DNA from: Linanthus parryae
Taxonomy: Eukaryota; Streptophyta; Magnoliopsida; Ericales; Polemoniaceae
Direction: 5' to 3'
Assembly: GCA_023055425.1 (NCBI GenBank)
Contig: JALGPY010000009.1
Location: forward strand, 53,816,616 to 53,880,615
Length of the DNA stretch: 64,000 nucleotides
Shown here one piece after another: positions 1 through 12,023 of this stretch; positions within the stretch are counted from its first letter, which is position 1; each line of letters starts with the position of its first letter. A program made the translations under genes and the position numbers. The notes beneath the pieces are model-generated. The model ran no database searches, was not told where the DNA came from, and saw only the letters and a program-made list of their open reading frames with translations.

Positions 1-121
1 AAATAAATTATTACAAATTAAATAAGAAAAACACTGTTAATTGGTGTGTGAGGGAAAAAAAGTCATGCTAACTAAATTTTGGTGTAACAATCAATAATGA
101 CCGGTGTAAGAATCAATTCCC
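1..121. mobile_element. Right end of a fourth element E copy
   Basis: Matches the right terminal inverted repeat of the three complete E copies and ends GTAAGAATCAATTCCC at 121, directly before hAT sequence. The rest of this copy lies outside the window. Confidence 0.85.
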
Positions 122-149
122 GGAAGAATAATAACAAGAGATTCCAATT

Positions 150-514
150 ATGTCTCAAATTGCTAAAGATGTTCTAGCTATTCCGGTTTCTACTGTAGCT
201 GTGGAGTCAATTTTCAGCACTAGTAGACGGACACTTGATCCTTTCAGGAGTTCACTCTCAACCAAGATGGTTGAGGCTCTAATATGTTGCCAGATTTTGA
301 GATCAAAACATATTCCGATTAATCTTCGTGAAGCAATGGATGGAGTTGAAGAATACCAAGATATTGAAGCAGGTATCATGTCTTTTTTCTTTCTTGTACT
401 TACATAGCACAATAAATTAATAATCATTAACATTTTTCTTATTCATATCTTATTTATACTTCAGAATTTATGGATGATAACTCAAGAGCTGCTATGGAAG
501 CTTCAGAAAAGTGA
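150..514 (+). pseudogene. hAT transposase C-terminal dimerisation fragment (unit 1)
   Basis: This is the best preserved of three copies. It carries the C-terminal hAT dimerisation region: SQIAKDVLAIPVSTVAVES, then a phenylalanine-serine-threonine block, a DPFRSSLS stretch and VEALICCQ. These are the hallmarks of plant hAT transposases. A GT-AG intron fits at 373-464; removing it extends the frame through 17 more residues to a TGA at 512-514. Only about 90 residues remain of a family whose members run to 600-700, and no BED zinc finger or catalytic domain is present upstream, where element E ends at 121. It should have no transposase activity. Reading of the family is firm; the splice sites are inferred. 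Confidence 0.85.
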
Positions 515-1239
515 AATATGTGTAAGTTTTTCACAATTTTTTATTGAATTTGTAGTTATATTAGCTTTAGTCATGGTCTGTTAATGATGTTTTTTGTAGT
601 GTTTTAATGTTGCTAATGAAATACATGCAAAATTTTTTACAAACGTTTTAACCTATATTATATGTACAGGTTTGCTGCTATACTAATGTCTACGGGTGAA
701 GTTTGGAAGCTCGGGTAGACTTCTGGAAGAGGCTGAAGTTTTGGCGAGTTGTTACGACTGGAGAATAATGATGCTATTTCTTATGTTTGAATTTTTTCGT
801 CACATTTATTTCGCTTCAAAGAATAAGGAGGCTGGAGTCTAGATTCATGGTACTGTTAAGTCTTAATTCAAGAATTTTCTTAGGAGGAACTTGTTTAGCT
901 ATTTTAGAACTGTGTACCAACATGCTAGTTCATCTAGCTAGTTAATTCCTAGTTCAGCTGATTTTTATTTTTATGAATTTCAATCACTTATATCTGAAAT
1001 GACATTTTTAAGAGTTTTACCCTCTTATTACTTTGTGCAACAACATTTTGATGTTTGTGAAACGTAAACAACTTGTTGAGAATGCAATCAAAGGCAATCC
1101 ATCCAAGATCGAACCAATCCATCTTGTTGGTTTGGTCTGATTTATCAAGTAGTCGGAATGGTTTTGACTTCCATGCATCCCACCCAACCATTATAGGATC
1201 GGGTCCTCCTTGCCATCTTAAACCGCCCAAACCGACCCA
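515..1239 (+). other. hAT 3' flank (unit 1)
   Basis: No coding potential. The block follows the hAT stop codon in every unit (also 4802-5532 and 9164-9872). It contains a second candidate intron, GTAAGT at 521 to a TACAG acceptor near 670, as in spliced transposase 3' UTRs. It then runs to a GGTCCTCC / CCGCCCAAACCGACCC stretch, where similarity to repeat H begins. It is probably the 3' end of the original hAT element; this is inferred from position only. Confidence 0.45.
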
Positions 1240-3361
1240 AGAAGAAACACATTTGATGCCAAAGGCTACCCAAAAAAATTTAGTTGTTATTTGATTCTTG
1301 TACCTTTGATTTTACAACGCGATAAAGGGGGATGTTCAAGACCCCGTATCTTTCTCCTATATGCGTTTTTTTTTATATCAAACTTGTTTCTGCTTACTCC
1401 CCTTGTTAGATACTGCAAGTTTTTTGTTGAAAACTCAGTTCAAATCATGCTCTAATCTTGTGGAAAACAAACAGAATATCATGTGTTCTTGTGGGTGTAA
1501 AACTCATGTCATACTCTGTAGTTTTCCCCAACTTTCAGAGCCTGTAACTTGCTCCTCAGTTGATGAATTCTTGTGAGGTTTTTTCCTGTTGAAGCTTCGT
1601 TATGCAATTATGATGTATATTTTACCACTTGAAGCACACTCTATATGGTCTAAAAACCAAACCAAATTGGCTGCATTTTATAGAGAATTGTCAACTGTTG
1701 TGACTTGTGATAGTGATTTCAATCAACTTTCAGCTTTAATATCTTCTACAGTTTTTGATGTAATGAGATGATTCTCTGGCCCGTGTACCCTCTATTTTTG
1801 GGTCTACAATTTTGTGTTAGTTGTTAGTTTAGATAAATTGTGAATTTTATGGTCCAATGTTAGAGGTAGTTTCTGTGTTAAACCTGGCCAAGAGAATTTT
1901 GGCTAAGTAGGAACTTAACTTGAAACTGCTCAACTTTTATAATTATTATTCCTTGGGTATTCTGAGTTTTTAAGAGTCCAAATATGTTTTGGAATTCTTG
2001 ATCAACCCTCTTCAAAACTCCATATTCACTTTGCCGAAACTCTTCCTCAATTGAACATAATATAGCTTTGAAGTTGGTTGTTTGTGCTGATTTCTCTCAA
2101 GCTTTGAATTTCAGTTTGTCAGTCAAAATGACATTTCTAGCCTCCACATCCTTGAGCAAATTCGTTCAAAATGTTATTCTAGATACTCATGTCAAATTTG
2201 ACCAAGTTGATATTTTAGAAAATACTTAGTCGATCAAACTGTGTAAGAGTGGCAAAATAGTAATCTCACATAAAGTTATATGATGAGTAAAATTAATATC
2301 TTGGAGCTATATTTTGAGTCTTAATAAGCTATCTTGAGTTATGGTTGACGAAGTCAACTATTGGGAGTCTTTTTACAATTTTGCTTAACTCTAGGGGCCT
2401 AAGTGCAAATAATTAAAAGATGTAGTCTTCAACCCTATGACTACCTGAGAGTATTAAGAAGGTGATTTCATATTTTTGAGCATAGTTTGACTTTCTTGGG
2501 AATTCAAACTCGGTTAGGGGCTAAGGAGTATTTTAATCAAACTTTAAGGATTTGAGTGTAAATAAACAGAACGATCCAATCTTAAGTAGACAACACTTAG
2601 GAGACTTATGAGACTTGCCGATTGCGCATAACTCAGGGTTTCGGAACAGTCAATGACTGTACTCATAAGACTGAGATTTCAAGGGTAAAGTTATAATTAT
2701 GGGCTAGTCAGCCAGCATAGTATCCACATGTGCATTTTACCTCACTATTGAGGAAGTGTATTGATAGTCTTTGTACATTTTTATATGTATAGTTTTTCGG
2801 AATAGAGAATCAGCATCGCTGATCAGGAATAGTAGGCAGGCTACCAAGTAAGCATGTGAATGCTTAATTTGCAATTGGAAAATGCTGATATGAGTATATG
2901 AATATGAAGCGTTGTAATCATGTAATAATTGACACTTGTTCATGCATATTTAGAAACATAAAACATGTGAATATGGATATGATTCATGCTCGTATTTGAA
3001 TTACTTGGTCGGTGTTTGATTCCTGATTACTCTAGACCCTCGTATGGTCATTGCTGTTTTCGGATGTCTGGGTGTGGTCACAGACACTTATGGGACCTGG
3101 TCTACAGGGTTCTTATAGTCGAGAGGAGCTAGTCTCGACTATAGGCTGCTAGTACTACTCTCTCGACTTATGATCTTGTAGGGGGTGTGCACATTTAAGG
3201 TCTAGTTTGTCAAGGATAAGATATGTGTTGAATTTGGATTTTCCTTCCTTATCGGAAGTGATCTGGTCTTCACAAACCTTCGAGTAGTGAGATTTGGAAT
3301 CCTCTGGATAAGGTGAGTCTGTAATGATTATACATTAACTGATATTTGGATTATTGGTATT
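1240..3361. repeat. Repeat H segment, unit 1 (partial LTR-like sequence)
   Basis: Non-coding sequence collinear with 51570-53590, where the same family is seen in longer form. Copies in the other units are at about 5533-7681 and 9873-12023. Landmarks shared by all copies include the GACGAAGTCAACTATTGGGAG stretch region, CAGGCTACCAAGTAAGCATG and the GATTACTCTAGACCCT stretch. The short open frames within it are not conserved between copies, so I do not call genes here. The right edge is the insertion point of element E. Confidence 0.8.
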
Positions 3362-4406
3362 GGGAATTCATTCTTATATCGGTCATTATTGATGGTTACA
3401 CCGGATTTTAGTTCCGGTGACAGTTTTACCCATACCCATTAATTAAACATATTCTCTTATTATTTGTAATAATTTATTTTAGGTAATCTCATATCTCCAA
3501 TGTTTTCTTATATTTATTGCACTAGCTCGGTCTTTTTTATTAAAAAAAAATGAACTGGACATTCTTCTTTTTAATTTAGGAATGGTGAAATTCGTGTGAA
3601 TCTTGACCTGCATGATTTCGCCAAAGACTTATTGGTTGAATCAATTCTCTCTACGTTTTCTTTTATAAGACCACATTAGTTTTACAAGCATGATCAGGAT
3701 TAACAGAGGGACAATTCAGGTCCATCAGTTTTCCTCGCCTCATTTGATGAATTCGTATTCATTATTTTTTTGTTCTTGGAAAATTTACCCGTAATCTCTT
3801 ACGAATGTCTTAAGAAACTGCTCCTAATACATCTTCTATTTTTCTGAAAAAGGCATCCTCTACCATCACGTCTATTGCTTTTCACATCTCATTTTACTAC
3901 CTCCATTACAACTACATATAATTTTCTCTTCAGCTATATATATGACTCATAGCTTTAGAAACTTCTAAAATTTCTAATAGGCTTACCAAAAGATTGGGTA
4001 CACTTTTGTATTTTTACAGTGCTAATGGCGCTTATGCGGGTTGGTATGATAGTCACGAAGTTGAAAATTGTGCTTCAGTGAGCTACGCTGTTCAGAGGTA
4101 GGATAACAAAAGCACATAATCCTTACTATCAAATTAGAGATTAAAACAAAATTTACGCAGAAGTACATCTAAACAGTTCAAAAGGTCTAACATTCAAGAC
4201 CTTTGAACGTAGTTACCATTCCAATATAAAAAGGAATGTCAATTAATGCAATAAAGTCCATAATAGTATAAATGTAAAATTACCTAAAATTAAGTATTAC
4301 AAAATAAAAAAGAAGACAATGTTAATTGATGTGTGAGGGTAAAAAAGTCATGCTAACTAAATTTTGGTGTAACAATAAATAATGACCGGTGTAAGAATCG
4401 ATTCTC
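3362..4406. mobile_element. Element E, copy 1 (long-TIR, non-autonomous)
   Basis: A 1045-bp element with long imperfect terminal inverted repeats. The left end GGGAATTCATTCTTATATCG pairs with the reverse complement of the right end, and similarity continues for about 80-90 bp through a GGTCATTATTGAT core. It encodes no transposase. Near 4019-4200 it carries an exon-like piece preceded by a polypyrimidine tract and CAG, frameshifted in this copy. Long TIRs suggest Mutator-like or hAT affinity. The superfamily cannot be fixed, because the target duplication is 7-8 bp where it can be read (copy 3). Confidence 0.75.
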
Positions 4407-4435
4407 GAAAGAATAATAGCAAGAGATTTCCAATT

Positions 4436-4801
4436 ATGTCTCAAATTGCTAAAGATGTTCTAGCTATTCTGGTTTCTTACTGTAGCTGTGGAGTCAATTT
4501 TCAGCACTAGTAGACGGGTACTTGATCCTTTCAGGAGTTCACTCTCAACCAAGATGGTTGAGGCTCTAATATGTTGCCATATTTTGAGATCAAAACATAT
4601 TCCGATTAATCTTCGTGAAGCAATGGATGGAGTTGAAGAATACCAAGATATTGAAGCAGGTATCATGTCTTTTTTCTTGCTTGTACTTACATAGCACAAT
4701 AAATTAATAATCATTAACATTTTTCTTATTCATATCTTATTTATACTTCAGAATTTATGGATGATAACTCAAGAGCTGCTATGGAAGCTTCAGAAAAGTG
4801 A
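4436..4801 (+). pseudogene. hAT transposase C-terminal fragment (unit 2), frameshifted
   Basis: This is the unit-2 counterpart of the hAT fragment. An extra T in the codons for the VLAIPVST stretch (near 4472) shifts the frame, so the first 15 or so residues and the ESIFSTSRR block are no longer read together. The frame downstream is open and the same intron and stop (4799-4801) are present. It is a decayed remnant in the tandem array. Confidence 0.85.
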
Positions 4802-5532
4802 AATATGTGTAAGTTTTTCACAATTTTTTATTGAATATGTAGTTATATTAGCTTTAGTCATGGTCTGTTAATGATGTTTTTTGTAGTGTTTTAATGTTGT
4901 TAATGAAATACAATCAAACTTTTTTACAAACGTTTTAACCTATATTATATGTACAGGTTTGCTGCTATACTAATGTCTACGGGTGAAGTTTGGAAGCTCG
5001 GGTAGACTTCTGGAAGAGGCTGAAGTTTTGGCGAGTTGTTACTACTGGAGAATAATAATGCTGTTTCTTATGTTTGAATTTTTCGTCACTTTTATTTCGC
5101 TTCAAAGAATAAGGAGGTTGGAGTCTAGATTAATGGTACTGCTAAGTGTTAATTCAAGAATTTTCTTAGGAGGAACTTGTTTAGCTATTTTAGAACTGTG
5201 TACCAACACGCTAGTCATCTAGCTAGTTAATTCCCAGTTCAGCTGATTTTTTTTTATGAATTTCAATCACTTATATCTGAAATGACATTTTTAAGAGTTT
5301 TACCCTCTTATTGCTTTGTGCAACAACATTTTGATGTTTGTGAAACGTAAACAACTTGTTGAGAATACAATCAAAGGAAACTTATCCAACCCATCCAAGA
5401 TCGAACCAGTCCATCTTGTTGGTTTGGTCTTATTTATCAAGTAGTCGAATTGGTTTTGACTTCCATTCATCCCACCCAACCATTATAGGATCGGGTCCTC
5501 CTTGCCATCTTAAACCGCCCAAACCGACCCAT

Positions 5533-7681
5533 GTAGAAACACGTTTTGATGCCAAAGGCTACCCAGAAAATGTTTAGTTGTTATTTGATTCTTGTACCTT
5601 TGATTTTCAACGGGATGGGGATGTTCAAGACCCCCTATCTTTCTCCTATATGCGTTGTTTTTTTTTTATCAAACTTTTTTCTGCTTAGTCCCCTTGTTGG
5701 ATAATGCAAGTTTTTTGTTGAAAACTCAGTTCAAATCATGCTCTAATCTTGTGGAAAACAAACTGAATCTCATGTGTTCTTGCGGGTGTAAAACTCATGT
5801 TACACTCTGTAGTTTTCCTCAACTTTTAGAGCCTGTAACTTTCTCCTCAATTGATAAATTCTTGTGAGCTTTTTTCATGTTTAAACTTCGTTATGCAATT
5901 ATGATGTATATTTTACCTCTTGAAGCACACTCTATATGGTCTATAAATCAAACCAAATTGGCTGCATTTTATAGAGCATTGTCAACTGTTGTGACTTGTG
6001 ACAGTGATTTCAATCAACTTTCAGCTTTAATATCTTCTACAGTTTTTGATGTAATGAGATGATTCTCGGGCCTGTGTACCCTCTATTTTTGGGTCTACAA
6101 TTTTGTGTTAGTTGTTAGTTTATATAAATTTATGACTTTTATGGTACAAAGTTAGAGGTAGTGTGTGTGTGTTAAACCTGGACAAGAGAATTTTGGCTAA
6201 GTATGAAACTTAACTTGAAACTACTCAACTTTTATAATCATTATTCCATGGGTATTCTGAGTTTTAAGTGTCCAAATATGTTATGAAATTCTTGATCAAC
6301 CCTCTTCAAAACTCCATATTCACTTTGTCGAAACTCTTCCTCAATTGAACATAATTTAGCTTTGAAGTTGGTTGTTTGTGCTGATTTCTCTCAAGCTTTG
6401 AATTTCAGTTTGCCAGTCAAAATGACATTTCTAGCCTCCACATCCTTGAGCAAATTCGATCAAAATGTTATTCTAGATACTCATGTCAAATTTGACCAAG
6501 TTGATATTTTAGAAAATACTTAGTCGATCAAACTGTGTAAGAGGGGCAAAATAGTAATCTCGCATAAAGTTATGTGATGAGTAAAATTAATATCTTGGAG
6601 CTATTTTACATTTTGAACATGTATATTTTGAGTCTTAATAAGCTATCTTGAGTTATGGTTGACGAAGTCAACTATTGGGAGTCTTTTTACAATTTTGCTT
6701 TATTCTAGGGGCCTAAGTGAAAATAATTAAAAGATGTAGTCTTCAACCCTATGACTACCTGAGAGTATTAAGAAGGTGATTTCTTATTGTTGAGCATAGT
6801 TTGACTTGCTTGGGAATTCAGGCTCGGTTAGGGGCTAAGGAGTTTTTTAATCAAACTTTAGGGATTTGATCGTAAATAAATAGAACGATCCAATCTTAAG
6901 TAGACAAGTATTTGACTTAGGAGACTTATGACACTTGCCGATTGGGCATAACTAAGGGTTTCGGAACAGTCAATGATTGTACTGATAAGACTGAGACTTC
7001 AAGGGTAAAGTGGTAATTATGGGCTAGTCAGCCAGCATAGCATCCACATGTGCATTTTAGGTCACTATTGAGGAAGTGTATTGATAGTCTTTGTGCATTT
7101 TTATGTGTAGAGATTTTCGGGATAGAGAATCAACATCGCTGATCAGGAATACTAGGCAGGCTACCAAGTAAGCATGTGAATGGTTAATTTGCAATTGACA
7201 AATGCTGATATAAGTATATGAATACGAAGTGTTGAAATCATGTGATAACTAACACTTGTTCAAGAATAATTAGAAACATAAAACATGTGAATATGGATAT
7301 GACACATGCTCGTCTTTGAATTACTTGGTTGATATTTGATTCATAATTACTCTAGACCCTCGTATGCTCATTGCTGTCTTCGGATGTCTGGCTGCGGTCA
7401 CAGACACTTATGGGACCTGGTCTATGGGGTTCTTTTAGTCGAGTGGAGCTAGTCCCGACTATAGGCTGCTAGAACTACTCTCTGGACTTATGATCTTGTA
7501 GGGGGTGTGCACATTTAAGGTCTAGTCTGTCAGGGATAAGATATGTGTTGAATTTGGATTTGCCTTCCTCATCGGATGTGATCTGGTCTTCACAACCCTT
7601 CGAGTAGTGAGATTTGGAATCCTCTGAATAAGGCGAGTATGTAATGACTATACATTAACTGATATTTGTATTATAGGTATT
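5533..7681. repeat. Repeat H segment, unit 2
   Basis: Collinear with the unit-1 and unit-3 H segments and with 51570-53590. It keeps a 20-bp stretch near 6605 (TTTTACATTTTGAACATG) that unit 1 lacks and unit 3 has. No conserved coding frame. Confidence 0.8.
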
Positions 7682-8769
7682 GGGAATATATTCTTATATC
7701 CCTCATTATTGATGGTTACACCTTTTTTTAGTTGCGGTGACATTTTTACCCATACCCATTAATTAAACATATTCTCTTATTATTTGTAATAATTTATTTT
7801 AGGTAATATCATATCTCCAATGGCTTTTTATATTTATTGCACTAGCTCGGTCTTTTTAAAAAAAAAGAAAAAGAAACGGACGTTCTTCTTTTTAATTTTG
7901 GAATGGTGAAATTCGTGTGAATCATTACTATTCTAATTCTAGCATAATTTCTTATAAATTTTGACCTGCATGATTTCTCCAAAGAATTATTGGTTGAATC
8001 AATTTTCTGTACGTTTCCTTTTATAAGACCACGTTAGTTTTACAAGCATGATCAGGATTAACACAGGGACAATTCAGGTCCATCAATTTTCCTCGCCTCA
8101 TTTGATGAATTCGTATTCATTATTTTTTTGTTCTTGGAAAATTTACCCGTAATCTCTTACGAATGTCTTAAGAAATTGCTCCTAATACATCTTCTATTTT
8201 TCTGAAAAAGGCATCCTCTACCATCACATATATTGCTTCTCACATCTCGTTTTACTACCTCCATTACAACTACATATCATTTTCTCTTCAGCTATATATA
8301 TGACTCATAGCTTTAGAAACTTCTAAAATTTTCTAATAGGCTTACCAAAAAATAGGGCACACTTTTGAATTTTTACAGTGCTAATGGCGCTTATGGGGTT
8401 GGTCTGATAGTCATGAAGTTGAAAATTGTGCTTCATTGAGCTACGATGTTCAAAGGTAGGATAACAAAAACACATAATCCTTACTATCAAATTAGAGATT
8501 AAAACAAAAGTTACACAGAAGTACATCTGAACAGTTCAAAAGGTCTAACATTCAAGACCTTTGAACGTAGTTACCATTCCAAATTTATAAAAAAGGAATG
8601 TCAATTAATGCATTAAAGTCCATAATAGTATAAATGTAAAATTACTTAAAATAAAGTATTACAAATTAAATAAGAAAAATACTGTTAATTGATGTGTGAG
8701 GGTAAAAAAGCCATGGTAACTAAATTTTGGTGTAACAATCAATAATGACCGGTGTAAAAATCAATTCCC
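7682..8769. mobile_element. Element E, copy 2
   Basis: 1088 bp, the same structure as copies 1 and 3. The right end GAATCAATTCCC (to 8769) is followed directly by hAT sequence. The exon-like piece near 8379-8560 is frameshifted: GCGGGTTGGTATGAT of copy 3 is GGGGTTGGTCTGAT here. No transposase. Confidence 0.75.
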
Positions 8770-8798
8770 GGAAGAATAATAGCAAGAGATTTCCAATT

Positions 8799-9163
8799 AT
8801 TTCTTAAGTTGCTAAAGATGTTCTAGCTATTCTGGTTTCTACTGTAGCTTTGGAGTCAATTTCCAGAGCTAGTAGACGGGTACTTGATCCTTTCAGGAGT
8901 TCACTCTCAACCAAGGTGGTTGAGGCTCTAATATGTTGCCAGAATTTGAGATCAAAACATATTCCGATTAATCTTCGTGAAGCAATGGATGGAGTTGAAG
9001 AATACCAAGATATTGAAGCAGGTATCATGTCTTTTTTCTTGCTTGTACTTACATAGCACAATAAATTAATAATCATTAACATTTTTCTTATTCATATCTT
9101 ATTTATACTTCAGAATTTATGGATGATAACTCGAGAGCTGCTATGGAAGCTTCAGAAAAGTGA
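8799..9163 (+). pseudogene. hAT transposase C-terminal fragment (unit 3), start lost and stopped
   Basis: This is the unit-3 counterpart. The ATG of unit 1 reads ATT at 8799-8801 and the next glutamine codon has become TAA, so this copy cannot be read from the same start. Further changes replace the conserved IFSTS with ISRAS. The dimerisation block around DPFRSSLS and VEALICCQ and the terminal exon (stop 9161-9163) remain. Decay differs from that of units 1 and 2, so the units have aged separately. Confidence 0.85.
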
Positions 9164-9872
9164 AATATGTGTATGTTTTTTTATATTAGCTTTAGTCATG
9201 GTCTGTTAATGATATTTTTTGTAGTGTTTTAATGTTGTTAATGAAACACATGCAAACTTTTTTTACAAACGTTTTAACCTATATTATATGTACAGGTTTG
9301 CTGCTATACTAATGATTACGGGTGAAGTCTGGAAGCTCGAGTGGACTTCTAGAAGAGGCTGAAGTTTTGGCGAGTTGTTACGACTGGAGAATAATAATGC
9401 TGTTTCTTATGTTTGAATTTTTTCATCACTTTTATTTCGCTTCAAAGAATTAGAAGGCTGGAGTCTAGATTAATGGTCCTGTTAAGTGTTAATTTAAGAA
9501 TTTTCTTAGGAGGAACTTGTTTAGCTATTTTAGAACTGTGTACCAACATGCTAGTTCATCTAGCTAGTTAATTCCTAGTTCAGCTGATTTTTTTTATAAA
9601 TTTCAATCATTTATATCAGAAATGGCATTTTTAAGAGTTTTACCCTCTTATTGCTTTGTGCAACAACATTTTGATGTTTGTGAAACGTAAACAACTTGTT
9701 GAGAATGCAATCAAAGGCAACCCATCCAACCCATCCAAGATCGAACCAATCCATCTTGTTGGTTTAGTCTGATTTATCAAATAGTCGGATTGGTTTTGAC
9801 TTCCATTCATCCCACCCAACCATTATAGGATCGAGTCCTCCTTGCCATCTTAAACCGCCAAAACCGACCCAT

Positions 9873-12023
9873 GTAGATACACGTTTTGATGCCAAAGGCT
9901 ACCCAGAAAATGTTTAGTTGTTATTTGATTCCTGTACCTTTGATTTTACCAAGGGGATAAATGGGGATGTTCAAGACTCCGTATCTTTCTCCTATACACG
10001 TTGTTTTTTTTATCAAACTTTTTTCTGCTTACCTTCCTTGTTGGATACTGCAAGTTTTTTGTTGAAAACTCAGTTCAAATCATGCTCTAATCTTGTGGAA
10101 AACAAACTGAATCTCATGTATTCTTGCAGGTGTAAAACTCATGTCATACTCTGTAGTTTTCCTCAACTTTCAGAGCCTGTAACTTGCTCCTCAGTTGATG
10201 AATTCTTGTAAGGTTTTTTCCTGTTTAAACTTCGTTATGCAATTATGATGTATTTTTGACCTCTTGAAGCACACTCTATATGGTCTAAAAATCAAACCAA
10301 ATTGGCTGCATTTTATAGAGCATTGTCAACTGTTATGACTTGTGACAATGATTTCAATGAACTTTCAGCTTTAATATATTCTACAGTTTTTGATGTAATG
10401 AGATGATTCTTGGTCCTGTGTACCCTCTATTTTTGGGTCTACAATTTTGTGTTAGTTGTTAGTTTAGATAAATTTATGACTTTTATGGTCCAAAATTAGA
10501 GGAATTGTGTGTGTTAAACCTGGCCAAGAGAATTTTGGCTAAGTATGGAACTTAACTTGAAACTAATCAACTTTTATAATCATTATTCCTTGGGTATTCA
10601 GAGTTTTTAAGTGTCCAAATATGTTATGGAATTCTTGATCAACCCTTTTCAAACTCCATATTCACTTTGTCGAAACTCTTCCTCAATTGAACATAATTTA
10701 GCTTTCAAGTTGGTTGTTTGTGCTGATTTCTTTCAAGCTTTGAATTTCAGTTTGCCAGTCAAAATGACATTTCTAGCCTCCACATCCTTGAGCAAATTCG
10801 ATCAAAATGTTATTCTAGATACTCATGTAAAATTTGACCAAGTTGATATTTTAGAAAATACTTAGTCGATCAAACTGTGCAAGAGGGGCAAAATAGTAAT
10901 CTCACATAAAGTTATATGATGAGTAAAATTAATATCTTGGAGCTATTTTACATTTTGAACATGTATATTTTGATTCTTAATAAGCTATCTTGAGTTATGG
11001 TTGACGAAGTCAACTATTGGGAGTCTTTTTACAATTTTGCTTAACTCTAGGGGCCTAAGTGCAAATAATTAAAAGATGTAGTCTTCAACCCTATGACTAC
11101 CTGAGAGTATTAAGAAGGTGATTTCATATTGTTGAGCATAGTTTGACTTGCTTGGGAATTCAGGCTCGGTTAGGGGCTAAGGAGTATTGTAATCAAACTT
11201 TTGGGATTTGAGTGTAAATAAACAGAACGATCCAATCTTAAGTAGACAAGTATGTGACTTAGGAGACTTATGAGACTTGCCGATTGGGCATAACTAAGTG
11301 TTTCGGAACAGTCAATAACTGTACTGATAAGACTGAGACTTCACGGGTAAAGTGGTAATTATGGGCTAGTCAGCCAGCATAGCATCCACATGTGCATTTT
11401 ACCTCACTATTGAGGAAGTGTATTGATAGTCTTTGTACATTTTTATGTGTAGAGTTTTTCGGGATAGAGAATCAGCATTGCTGATCAGGAATACTAGGCA
11501 GGCTACCAAGTAAGTATGTGAATGCTTAATTTGCATTTGACAAATGCTGATATGAGTATATGAATATGAAGTGTTGAAATCATGTAATAACTGACACTTG
11601 TTCATGCATATTTAGAAACATATAACATGTGAATATGGATATGATTCATGCTCGTCTTTGAATTACTTGGTCGGTATTTGATTCATGATTACTCTAGACC
11701 CTCGTATGGTCATTGCTGTCTTCGGATGTCTGGATGCGGTCATAGACACTTATGGGACCTGGTCTACGGGGTTCTTTTAGTCGAGAGGAGCTAGTCCCGA
11801 CTATAGGCTGCTAGTACTACTCTCTGGACTTATGATCTTGTAGGGGGTGTGCACATTTAAGGTTTAGTCTGTCAGGGATAAGATATGTGTTGAATTTGGA
11901 TTTGCCTTCCTTATCGGAAGTGATCTGGTCTTCACAACCGTTCGAGTAGTGAGATTTAGAATCCTCTGGATACGGCGAGTCTGTAATGACTATACATTAA
12001 CTGATATTTGGATTATTGGTATT
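9873..12023. repeat. Repeat H segment, unit 3
   Basis: Collinear with the other H segments. At its right edge, TTGGTAT (12016-12022) abuts element E and recurs at 13105-13111 after E. This marks the target duplication of the E insertion, and H resumes at 13112. Confidence 0.8.

Noticed and set aside
988..1230. Minus-strand 80-codon frame, and similar frames in other units
   Set aside because: Not conserved between the three array units; indels break it in units 2 and 3.
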